A DNA stretch of 47,894 bases, from the NCBI GenBank assembly GCA_027317105.1, contig DAHVFH010000081.1, forward strand, positions 1-47,894, read 5' to 3'. The notes below the pieces were generated by a model. That model searched no databases and was not told where the DNA came from. It worked only from the letters and a program-made list of their open reading frames with translations. The translations under genes were made by a program, and so were the position numbers. Positions 39,201-44,386 of this stretch are shown one piece after another. The stretch is from Cytophagales bacterium (GTDB taxonomy: Bacteria; Bacteroidota; Bacteroidia; Cytophagales; Cyclobacteriaceae). How positions within the stretch are numbered: the first letter of the stretch is position 1; each line of letters opens with the position of its first letter.

Positions 39201-39983
39201 CGTTCCAGCAAAATTACCTGCAACAGTAACCGTTATCGCACTTCCAGAGCCAAAATCAAACGTAGATGTGTTGGCCATGGAGAATGTGCCGTTAACTGTG
39301 ATTCCGGTAATTCCACCAACTGTTACATAGGTTGCATTAGTTGCAAAACTCAGGTTATTAAATGTGGGGTTAGTGGTTCCGTTTAGGTTTTGTCCCAGAC
39401 CACCATTAAAATTTATTGTTCCGGCTGAGCAGGTGAAAGAATTGTTTAACGTCAAATCTCCTTTAATATTTATTGTCGAGGCAGAGTTGTTGGCGACAGC
39501 GCCCCCTATAATAAGACTATTGAAGGTGTATGCTCCATTGCCAGTAATGGACGTTCCGTTCATCGTTACATTACAAAAACGTGCAGCTGTAGTCCACAGG
39601 GTAAGGATGCCCGCGTTGGTTAGCGTTCCGCCAATGGTCAGAGCGTGCGTAGCATTAAAAGCACCGAGCGTAATCGTCCCATTATTTGTTAAAAAGGTAG
39701 TAACGCCTATCGTTTGTGCAGTAGTGCTATTAGCAATAGTTAATGTAAAAGTTGCATTTACGGTCAAGGAGTTAACCGTAAACAACCCCGCTGGCATGTT
39801 CATGGCCATGTTAGTATTAACAACCACATCTTCGGCAGGAAGTGGTACGTGGCCAAGCGACCAGTTTGCAGAAGTATTCCAAAGTGCACCCGTTGAGGTA
39901 TTAGTTTGGGCAAAACTGCTAGAGAGGGTAGTTAAGAAAATTAAAAACAGGATGATTTTAATAGCTCGGTATTTTTCTTTCAT
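27279..39983 (-). CDS. giant repetitive secreted protein with T9SS sorting domain (probable adhesin)
   Basis: 4234 residues. A signal peptide ends near SSSFAQT (about residue 26). The body is Asn/Thr/Ser/Gly-rich with few charged residues and short beta repeats of the form LTLTSGTxNxNGNxLTL, expected to form long beta-helices. About five units are visible. Each has a header with two Trp residues, a Pro and DVVI or NVVI (near residues 32, 988, 1974, 2903 and 3676) and a tail with FPVG or FPLG then TPA/RPA (near 877, 1818, 2764, 3194 and 3901). Residues about 3300-3650 hold Cys-containing Ig/PKD-like segments (SVCQGSNGNVYTVP). Near 4053 the PIELMSFTG module precedes a T9SS type A domain (LYPNPVSQ, about 4153-4234). 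No enzyme motif seen; surface adhesion or matrix function is inferred from composition and size. Confidence 0.88.
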   Translation of the reverse strand: MKEKYRAIKIILFLIFLTTLSSSFAQTNTSTGALWNTSANWSLGHVPLPAEDVVVNTNMAMNMPAGLFTVNSLTVNATFTLTIANSTTAQTIGVTTFLTNNGTITLGAFNATHALTIGGTLTNAGILTLWTTAARFCNVTMNGTSITGNGAYTFNSLIIGGAVANNSASTINIKGDLTLNNSFTCSAGTINFNGGLGQNLNGTTNPTFNNLSFATNATYVTVGGITGITVNGTFSMANTSTFDFGSGSAITVTVAGNFAGTTINMAGVGLAHQLILGGATNTATTFNTTAGSGSIVVYNNSVAQTVFASANYRYVTLTGSGTKTFSGITTINNDLNITGTGVTVSDANALTISGSVNNSGSGTTTWGGAANTTSIAGNILVTNNTTFTIGGQAAVKTINVAGNVQVDVGSTLNVGAFAAVHLLSISGNLQADGIFNMVQTFPGNVCNITFSGASNNTITSPGGTGTINFNTITLTKGAIANVLDVQTPIAMSSPTAAGAYLTLTSGTFKLSSASTLTPYYGAATICGGIGSLWLNNAGANVSCVGTATTANPGVPTVTGTLHITAGTFAYGSGNDVMAVSAATSNLWIDGGNLNMYGGISFTNTSQFNMTSGNFNIYTQQAGSGGDNIGVTVVNFASTNAANAVTFTGGTLTIVDPPSSALTSVLLGNTSGYAYNFSGGTINFGDGLSNNSGTAAAGFRINGGGIYPMGNVVLNNGTSTGTNRFIQLATSNCIIGNSLTMGSNPNDNFNLNGRLLTLNGTLAVGTGTIIGSATSSLAIGGNNTPIMNLPPIGGGTLLNLTLNKTGTNSTVNLGGSLSLAATGVLTLTSGVLELGNNNLTLLNNTAGAIAGSPFSASNMIATDGTGYLIKNASSANTLNPIGSSGYYSPMTLTSIVPTTGTYSIRAVPTALNPTYINVYWDFVTSLANKTITATFQYDPGQLNGASQAISYTPAPYTIAQEPPLSGTSSFGANSFTITGNVTATNGGYWTMGINQTYYSYQTGNWNTPTTWTSDPSGTTQIGSSIPGYNDNVVILGGRTVSLSSNIATLNMDLTINTSGFLDLSTYSFTNGLSTLSGQGTLRLASVNFPVIATNTFINSGGGTVEYYNASSFSLPVAQTTYNNLTINCLGQTATLLTNLTLNGNLLVKGGTFQINDVTSARLQLTISGSVTINAGASIAVGTGVTNSVTDPTTITTTVAGPFIDYYDSQSHRVVINGDFINNGTVNFSNISYPVYNAFPPTFLGANTGFATVYFRGSTSNLLTCNGITNFYNLVIDKGTDQTYTLTVNPSAYGNFKLFGANNAAADALVGATATNPNIKKALWIRNGTLVLQGSTIIPSLTEGNITAALPNTSDYFIPANGALSLNGPDVVVLATADDYREVNTAYGVSGGSGLVNGVIQGGYSSLYAYGKFQISSGYLSTRESGGIITNGGSGQIIINGGNIDAKQFLNATSSTASFQMTSGLFALRGRFQRTPASYASIANLVDNSSATVNTARALNGTTSGYGTFNLNNAANIFNMSGGNIWVYDVCDAAPPASAQYAFDVKSSSANSSVTGGTITMIPTTGTVLADEANFQISSTASIANLVINQVSGASVVQLNTAYPLTVLANVNIQSGSFDANAQNLTVGGNFTLAGGTSYLASGTSANTTILNGSGTQTFTVNTAGALNVNNLTFTKAAGVAVNFAGSQNTINLAGNLTLTLGTLNDNGNSIFVAGNVYNSGLHAGTGKISLNGSATTQTIDGNGIFQNLELNSTNAAAAPISLVNKATINGALTFSQNNLFNISTYNLTLNASASVVNAGASRYIQCAGNAGDGGVTKVYSSTTAFVFPVGAPSTSHVGVPNYTPASIGLSTAPTVYGSINVVPVGYAHPNETTAGRSLTYFWRVKSSGFTLGAATITHGYTYSVNDVVTGAGITENGYVAARYDVNATAWTEGTTSDLDIVSKIIGQPTPGSFLKNVPFIDGDYTAGDNSPTDPFGTPTVFYSYATGAWGVNTSWTSDATRATWINIGTPGAGAVVHIGAGHTISFGTPANYLTNPNTDPHNCATLYIDTSSVLDVRYNPASNLGIVMNSPLGNGKIRITTAQASNSTFANPSGDFSSFNTNLGTTELYTTNPTAGTTFYMANGISTYGNLLFSPLGGSNLLFPNNNVLIYGDCTETGQNADSWLLPAWNTNYPTAPTVPIAKTITINGNLNIQGGGFGWYGTGAIAQNVVVNGNVTVCATCALDNWGGANNQTLTIGGSLTNDANGSSAPLGTVARVNLVNVPTIFNGNTSASITNTVGTPTTIFGSVTVNKGTSQATTLNCNIAGTLTTPVDNWLTLQNGTFQYQRTNPTTNFTISTATNITIPATAGLYISYANGNNTNVLISNSNADASDLLLSGKLTVVSGNVYVGPVASPAFNNDIEYSGNSAAIQVGGGNLFVNGQIRRPTTSTNGALSFTQTGGTVTINGNSSAGGLATALTRAKLEVVNAGSQFNTSAGTLTIAKGSGSTFGDLYIRPSSSTVTGGTIIFTNAVPNAVQNYSMDASASLFNLSVIEGGAGGTNATVTLMTNPLVLNGTLTLANSKSFFNSNNRNVTINQNLVNNGVPGSYVYGTNLTTFSGATQNILGTSITNFYDLTVSPSVSLTVNNNFTVNRNLTIANGSLVLNSYNVSVLTNGSFTNNGGYLDDNVTGGVIMAGSSQQQISGTGSFNRLVINNSAGAILLNDITLNNDLIMTNGIFNIQSNNLILNTGSNIGGAPFSTTNMIMTDGVATSLGLRKFFPVISSTTTFTFPVGVTSKYTPAVYTINANGSIGYINVSPVNSYQPTVSDLTRVLHYYFSISSSGITGFNGSVVLNYMASDVFGTESNYVAAWLQLPGTYWSKAAPGSATDNVNEATHQITFNYSAGTTNLNGDYTAGEDTAIPSQVPTYISNSNGNWSDNTIWTPVGASPPCPVGGPNGFNVIIQNSVATDVNYCFAYTTIIQGTGTLSILSPTFGHNFGTVSGDPSLGTGTVYLQSGNLPAGNFTSFMNCTGNGTVEFGGTGSYTIVLNGFTTIPNLTVSGTGTRTLPNADLTICNTLDINGPTLDNSANNRKLTINGSMQRYTTGAFLSGSGATATVTFSGSAAQSLGGPTGDFTGSNGFNNLEINNSAGLSIGNNGNIEVNGNLLLTNGIIATSIINNLSILNTSNLAVVPTGGSTSSYVSGPMKKQIVNGGVFVYPLGKGSVKGHTYTFTSTSTGTSLFTAEYFTPNPAVAVAAPLTTINQQEYWAVTATASKTAKIDIAWDAQSNINGTMTQNGISDIEVAEYDTGTSSWVGLASTTSGTNSVGDAMTTNSVSLSTTAKNYSLGSLTNTTPLATLSPAGAVCGTAGIPVTFTTHTIITLNYTISYNFNSAPQTPIVVTSLPFTLPTPSPGTYQLTGFTYNGSTLPGVVDPTTVTTYAAPTTSVAGANQSLCNATSLNLPGNNPTVGTGLWTIVTGSGGWFNTPDATNYNALFGGPPGNSYTLKWTITSGLCKSSSTVNISFPFTPQQPSPFTAAPPSVCQGSNGNVYTVPVVGSATSYIWSYSGTGATIIGSTNSVSINFSSSATGGTLSVSAVNGCGTGAARTTNITTVAPAVATFNYAGPYCKNAANPSPTFTGGGVAGTFSSTLGLVFVSAATGQVNLSASTPGTYTVTNTIPPASPCAAIVATNTITITANGSWLGSVSTDWFNAANWNCTTVPASTDDVVIAAGATFMPVINAPAACRSLTVNSSASLTINAANVLDVYGSWTNNGSFIGNSSTVTFNGTGSINGSSVTTFNNFSISGTGNLTSLVTNVYVAGNWTNNGAFSGTTGTVTFNGTTPATISGTTAFYNLALSMTSSDLTLNGIGTTTVNNVLTLTTGNILSSATHLLVLSAAATVSGGSVNSFVSGPMSKVASAGTNFTFPLGSKIANYYRPATIANTSAADTWTAQYFAQDPSSGGYPYVLSGGIQKVSAFEYWTISPALGTTKANLSLLYNTGSYIGANIGNTSSLLLAGWTGTQWGIPTGGGTVTQSGTNITGTVTQTGITSFSATLANSTFTFGSTDSNSPLPIELMSFTGTAEKYGVNLQWQTASELNNDYFTVLRSFTGTNFQSIGSVKGNGTTNSTHTYTLTDFNPELGKNYYQLQQTDLDGKNTSTEVILVNVSSLENVVSLYPNPVSQKQSLTVAINGLEPNVSTELQIVNLQGIVVSHANVQTDSSGSFKTAISMAGISPGLYILELQGGHLKFIVE

Positions 39984-40470
39984 GAATTTAAGTATCTATC
40001 AGTCTTGTATGAGTTAACCCTAACAGTTTTTTAAAAAAATTTACGCTCCAATATTGATGCAAATTTAAAATTTATTGTATTAGATATATATCAAGTAAGA
40101 CTCAGACCCTTCTGCTAATCGGACTTCTTAAAATAAAATCAAAATTATTAGAAAAGTAGTTATGCCAAGAAATGGTTGAACCAAAGCCTACATTTTGGAG
40201 CCGTTGAAAAAAAGTATCATCTAAATTCGGCAATCTCCAGAATATAATCATCCCAAAAAAATCAAAAAGCACCATTTTAGGCCAATACACTTAAACTTTA
40301 TTTAAAATCCGATGCAAAGGTAACCAAAGTCGCTAACGCAACTACTCTGAGTATTCTAAAAAAAATTGAACTCAACCAAGCCCATTCCTACCTGCCAAAT
40401 TCCGAGGAGCAGGATGCGATTTGCATGAAATTAATTAACCCAACTCAGTGTTGAATCTCCAAAATCCGAA
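39984..40470. other. AT-rich intergenic region, no supported gene
   Basis: This 487-base gap separates the giant adhesin gene from the MurG-like gene, both on the minus strand. It holds the adhesin's likely promoter near 40060. A 62-codon frame (40102-40290, minus) starts at GTG and resembles no family I recognise; I do not support it as a gene. No RNA gene or clear terminator hairpin was seen. Confidence 0.6.
40060..40067 (-). promoter_or_regulatory. -7 element for the giant adhesin gene
   Basis: The minus strand reads TAAATTTG, an exact TAnnTTTG match, with a TTG 24 bases upstream (40094-40092). Transcription would begin near 40053, giving a leader of about 70 bases before the ATG at 39983. 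Confidence 0.45.
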
Positions 40471-41463
40471 CTATTTAAACCCTGATTTTTCCATTAGCTT
40501 TTCTACGGCCTCGTCCGTCACATCAGGGAACGATATACCCAAAGGCTTTGCTCCTTCAATCCACTTGGCGATTTTCTTGATCGATTTCTTTTTCACTTTC
40601 TTCATCACAGGCACACCCAATTTCCGCAGCGCAGCCGCATTGCAATGTTGTTCGTATTGACTTTTCATTGGCACGACCAACAACTTTTTATTCATGTGGA
40701 GCACTTCCGCAGGCGTTTCAAACCCGGCCCCACAAAGCACACCTGCCGATGTCACAATACTCTCTACAAAATCAATAGCCGATACGGGGTAAACCGAAAT
40801 CCTTCCCACGTGATAAGGGGTCTTCGTATGTTTAGAGAAGATATGCCAACGTACTTTGGGTCCCTTTAATAATCGTTGCACTAATTTTTTGTCATCGTAG
40901 GCCGGAAGGTAGATGGTATAATGGCCTTTGTTGGAAACTTTCGCCTCGCGAATGGCCGTGCGGATTACAGGAGTAAATATGTTTTTGTCATATTCTTCAA
41001 AATGGAAACCGACATATTTTTTTACAGGCGCATAGTTCTTCAATATCCATTCACCAAAAGGATCGACCCGCTTTGGCCGAGGTGCATTTTGGGAAAGAAG
41101 GGCTGACTGATGGCTAAGTGATATGCAAGGCACTTCTTTTTTGCGTGCTGCCCACGCGGATATAGGCTCAAAGTCGTTGACAATCAAATCATAATTTTCC
41201 ACCGGAAAATTTTTGATTTCTTTCATCACATCACGGCTGCTGTTCTTTTGAAAGGTTTTGAAAAAATTAATACCACCGCTTTTTCCAAAATAAAAACTTA
41301 GTCCCTTCGATTTATATTTTACCGGATAGGGCAACTTGATTTCGGCTTGTGCTCCGCTGACAAAAAGATCCAAGGATCCATATTTTTTCAACTCGGGGAT
41401 GATGTCTACGGCACGGCTTAAATGGCCATTGCCTGTACCTTGGATAGCGTAAAGGATTTTCAT
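40471..41463 (-). CDS. MurG-like (GT28-type) glycosyltransferase family protein
   Basis: 330 residues with a GT-B fold. The N-terminus MKILYAIQGTGNGHLSRAVDI has the Gly-rich GxGxGHxxR loop that, in MurG and related lipid glycosyltransferases, contacts acceptor and diphosphate. The C-terminal GAGFETPAEVLHMNKKLLVVP with YEQHCNAAALRKLGV is the donor-binding half. Its start forms an ATGA overlap with the LpxH-like gene, so the two are co-translated, suggesting joint action on a lipid-linked sugar or glycolipid. The exact substrate is unknown. Confidence 0.85.
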   Translation of the reverse strand: MKILYAIQGTGNGHLSRAVDIIPELKKYGSLDLFVSGAQAEIKLPYPVKYKSKGLSFYFGKSGGINFFKTFQKNSSRDVMKEIKNFPVENYDLIVNDFEPISAWAARKKEVPCISLSHQSALLSQNAPRPKRVDPFGEWILKNYAPVKKYVGFHFEEYDKNIFTPVIRTAIREAKVSNKGHYTIYLPAYDDKKLVQRLLKGPKVRWHIFSKHTKTPYHVGRISVYPVSAIDFVESIVTSAGVLCGAGFETPAEVLHMNKKLLVVPMKSQYEQHCNAAALRKLGVPVMKKVKKKSIKKIAKWIEGAKPLGISFPDVTDEAVEKLMEKSGFK

Positions 41464-42347
41464 TTTTTTGGCGACAAGAATTCACTGACAAGGTCTTTAA
41501 ATATCTCGTCATTATCCAAATTACTTTTTGGATCTCTTGAAATCTTCATGGCCTGCGCTTTGGCGTCTTCGGCATATCGATATATCCGCCAAGCACCAAG
41601 ATTGTACTCCAGTGCAGTAAGGTTCTCTACCCAGTCACCTGAATTGAGATAAGTGACTTCTCCCTTGTCGGTCACGATCTTTTTAATTTCAGGTTGATGG
41701 ATGTGTCCACACACAACAAAGTCATAGCCGTTTTCTATCGCGATTTCTGCAGCCGTTTTTTCAAAGTCATTGATGAATTTTATTGCCTGTTTTACGGAAT
41801 CTTTCACGCGCTTAGAGAGTGATATCTTTCCCTTGCCTAAAAGCTTTAAAATAAAATTGACAAACCGATTTATTAAAATAAGCAAGTCGTAGCCGATAGC
41901 CCCCAACTTGGCCAGCCATTTAGAATGTTGCATTGTCACATCAAACACATCGCCATGAAAAACCCAGGCGGTTTTCCCTTGAAGCGACAATACCTTTTTA
42001 TTTTCGATCTGAAAAGAACCCAAGCGAAAACCAGCGAATTTTCTTAGCATCTCGTCATGGTTGCCAGGAAGGTAAACGATCTTGGTTCCTTTGGCCAACA
42101 GTCCGGTAATGTGTTTGATTACCTGCATGTGCGACTTAGGCCAATAGCGCTTGCTAAACTGCCACATGTCGATGATGTCCCCATTAAGGATGAGCCGCTT
42201 CGGTTTGATGGTTTTCATGTACCGCAAAAGTTCTTCGGCATGACAGCCGTAGGTGCCCAGGTGCACATCAGAAATGACCACTAACTCTACTTCGCGTTTT
42301 CTCGTTTTTGCCAACCGTAAATTGTTTGTGCAAAGATCGTCATTCAA
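41460..42347 (-). CDS. LpxH-like metallophosphoesterase (UDP-2,3-diacylglucosamine diphosphatase family)
   Basis: Up to 295 residues. All metallophosphoesterase motifs are present in order: ISDVHLGTYG, LNGDIIDMW, LPGNHDEMLR, FHGDVFD and CGHIHQPEIK. In LpxH the enzyme cleaves UDP-diacylglucosamine to lipid X during lipid A synthesis; this protein belongs to the related group often found in Bacteroidota, and whether it does that reaction is not certain. The start is doubtful: both 42347 and 42314 are TTG codons. The shorter form (284 residues) starts closer to the first strand and is as likely. It overlaps the MurG-like gene by 4 bases. Confidence 0.85.
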   Translation of the reverse strand: MNDDLCTNNLRLAKTRKREVELVVISDVHLGTYGCHAEELLRYMKTIKPKRLILNGDIIDMWQFSKRYWPKSHMQVIKHITGLLAKGTKIVYLPGNHDEMLRKFAGFRLGSFQIENKKVLSLQGKTAWVFHGDVFDVTMQHSKWLAKLGAIGYDLLILINRFVNFILKLLGKGKISLSKRVKDSVKQAIKFINDFEKTAAEIAIENGYDFVVCGHIHQPEIKKIVTDKGEVTYLNSGDWVENLTALEYNLGAWRIYRYAEDAKAQAMKISRDPKSNLDNDEIFKDLVSEFLSPKK

Positions 42348-42614
42348 AAGTTACCATCATTTAAAATGAATGTTAAGCCCAGATTAAGCAATAGAAAAAT
42401 AATGAGATAGATATACATGAAAGTCAATCGGTTTAAGTTGCGTATTTCCTAATGCGTTTCAAGGAAAGTCTAATGAAAAAATCATTGTAAAGCATTGACA
42501 ACATGAAAATTATCTAGCTATCTATTTTAGAAAATTACTCTAGTACTTAATCTGAGTTAAGGGAATGTTACCCTCATTTGCTCAAGAATTCATTCTGCCT
42601 ACTGCCATTATGGT

Positions 42615-43229
42615 TCAAAATTCGGAAAGGCTCTCCAGCACTTTTTTTGTCGATTTAAAATCCGTGTGATGGAAGCTTTTGATTCCCAACTTTTGGGCGG
42701 CATTAACTAACATCAGCCGATCGTCAAAATAAATACACTCTTCTGGAGTGACTTGAGCAATCCCCATAGCCAATTTAAAAATTCCAGGATCCGGTTTGCG
42801 CATGCCTACTTCACAGGAAGAAATGAAAGCATCAAAACAGCGGTGCAATTCAAATTTCTTGATCCGGTGGTCGTTGAGTTCACGACCTTCGTTGTTGATG
42901 GAGATCACGCGAAACCCACACTTGCTTTTCCATTCTTTAAACCATTGCAGCATGTGCGGAAGCTCAACGGATTGTTCAAGCATAAAGGTTTTAAAAACTT
43001 CTTTTGTGAAATCCCTGGGTTCGTCAAAGACCACTGTGTCGAGGTAGTCATCGAGCGTGATGCTGTTGATTTCGTAACTATTAAAAATGAAATCGTGCAA
43101 GACATCCATCTTTTCGTATTCCAATCCAAACAGCTCTGCAGCCTTCTGCCTGGATTCATGTCCCCAACCGTTGGTCAGCAATACCCCCCCGATGTCAGAA
43201 AACACAACCTTAATTTTTGTGCTGCTCAT
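42615..43229 (-). CDS. HAD-superfamily phosphatase (subfamily IA)
   Basis: 204 residues. HAD motif I is VVFSDIGGVLL with nucleophile Asp12; the Gly two positions on, instead of a second Asp, is normal for the FDxGGVL group that includes YihX-like sugar phosphatases. Motif II is VISINNEG, motif III Lys is in GMRKPDPGIFKLA, and motif IV is CIYFDDRLMLVNAAQKLG. It probably dephosphorylates a small phosphometabolite. Its ATG overlaps the transaldolase stop by 4 bases, so a sugar phosphate is a reasonable guess, but not shown. A 267-base AT-rich gap without genes follows. Confidence 0.87.
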   Translation of the reverse strand: MSSTKIKVVFSDIGGVLLTNGWGHESRQKAAELFGLEYEKMDVLHDFIFNSYEINSITLDDYLDTVVFDEPRDFTKEVFKTFMLEQSVELPHMLQWFKEWKSKCGFRVISINNEGRELNDHRIKKFELHRCFDAFISSCEVGMRKPDPGIFKLAMGIAQVTPEECIYFDDRLMLVNAAQKLGIKSFHHTDFKSTKKVLESLSEF

Positions 43230-44329
43230 ACTTTGGCGATCTTCTGTTTATGGCTGTCGATTACTTTCAAAAGCTTATCAAAAGGCTTGTTGAATTTTTC
43301 TATGCCTTCGTCTTCGAGCTTCTGGGTAATGGTATCAATATCGATGCCAATGTCTTTCAATTTCGCCAACACCGCTGTTGCCTTATCTAAGTTATCGGTT
43401 AATCGGCTCGCAGCGTTTCCGTGATCGCGAAAAGCCTCAAGCGTTTCTAACGGAACGGTATTGACGGTTTCTTTGCCGATCAATGCTTCCACATATTTGA
43501 CATCGCTAAAGGAGGGATCTTTGCTTCCGGTGCTTGCCCATAGGAGCCGTTGTGGTTTCGCTCCGTGTTCTTTCAGTTTGTTAAAACGATCACTTGTGAA
43601 CATCGCTTCATAAATTTCATAAGCTTTTTTTGCCGAGGCGATGGCAACTTCTCCTTTGTAGGTGCTCAATCCTTTTTCAATCAACATTGGATCAACCATC
43701 ACATCGATACGGCTGAGGAAAAAGCTCGCCACGGAAGCAACATGGTCGATGGGCAGCTTGGCTTTTAGTCTGTCTTCCAAACCCGCGAGGTAAGCTTCGG
43801 CTACCTCACGGTATCGCGGCAAACCAAATAAGAGGGTCACATTAATATTAATTCCCTCGCTGATGCACTGGCGGATGGCCGGCAAGCCTTCGGCTGTTCC
43901 CGGAATTTTGATCATTACATTCTTTCGATCAACGGCTTTCCATAATTCCTTTGCCTGATTTAATGTTTTCTCTGTTTCGCGCGCCAGGTAAGGTGAAACC
44001 TCAAGACTCACGAAACCATCCCCACCCTTACTTTCTTTATACAAAGGATTAAAAATATCCGCAGCGCGTTTAATATCTTTTACGGCAAGACCAAAAAAGA
44101 TTTCATCATTGCTGGTGGTTTGCTTTGAAAGGATGACCATGTCTTCATCATAATCTGAACTGTTGCTAATGGCCTTTTCAAAAATGGCGGGATTCGAAGT
44201 AAGCCCGCGTACACCATCTTCGTCAATCAATCTCTTCAATTCTCCAGAATCCATAATTTTCCGATCCAGGAGATCGAGCCAAATACTTTGACCAAAATTG
44301 TGAATGCTTTTAATTCTGTTGGTATTCAT
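43226..44329 (-). CDS. tal: transaldolase
   Basis: 367 residues, the longer transaldolase type found in actinobacteria, cyanobacteria and many Bacteroidota. GLTSNPAIFEKAI lies near residue 42, the Schiff-base Lys141 in NVMIKIPGTAEG, and ININVTLLFGLPRYREV after it. It moves dihydroxyacetone units between sedoheptulose-7-phosphate and glyceraldehyde-3-phosphate in the non-oxidative pentose phosphate pathway. The transketolase gene is 57 bases upstream and the HAD gene overlaps the stop, consistent with one operon. Confidence 0.95.
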   Translation of the reverse strand: MNTNRIKSIHNFGQSIWLDLLDRKIMDSGELKRLIDEDGVRGLTSNPAIFEKAISNSSDYDEDMVILSKQTTSNDEIFFGLAVKDIKRAADIFNPLYKESKGGDGFVSLEVSPYLARETEKTLNQAKELWKAVDRKNVMIKIPGTAEGLPAIRQCISEGININVTLLFGLPRYREVAEAYLAGLEDRLKAKLPIDHVASVASFFLSRIDVMVDPMLIEKGLSTYKGEVAIASAKKAYEIYEAMFTSDRFNKLKEHGAKPQRLLWASTGSKDPSFSDVKYVEALIGKETVNTVPLETLEAFRDHGNAASRLTDNLDKATAVLAKLKDIGIDIDTITQKLEDEGIEKFNKPFDKLLKVIDSHKQKIAKV

Positions 44330-44386
44330 CTTCGATGTTGTTTAAATTTTTATATTTTAATCCAATTCCCCTTTCCTTCTTACGCA

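Noticed and set aside
39364..40017. 217-codon plus-strand frame opposite the start of the adhesin gene
   Set aside because: It is the complement of the repetitive Thr/Asn-rich coding sequence; the Val/Pro/Leu-rich product and the many similar frames along the same gene show it is a shadow.
40102..40290. 62-codon minus-strand frame between the giant adhesin and the MurG-like gene
   Set aside because: It starts at GTG, lies in AT-rich sequence, ends just upstream of the adhesin promoter and shows no recognisable family motif or signal peptide.
42753..43424. 223-codon plus-strand frame opposite the HAD and transaldolase genes
   Set aside because: The minus-strand HAD and transaldolase frames carry full family motifs; this frame crosses their junction without any.
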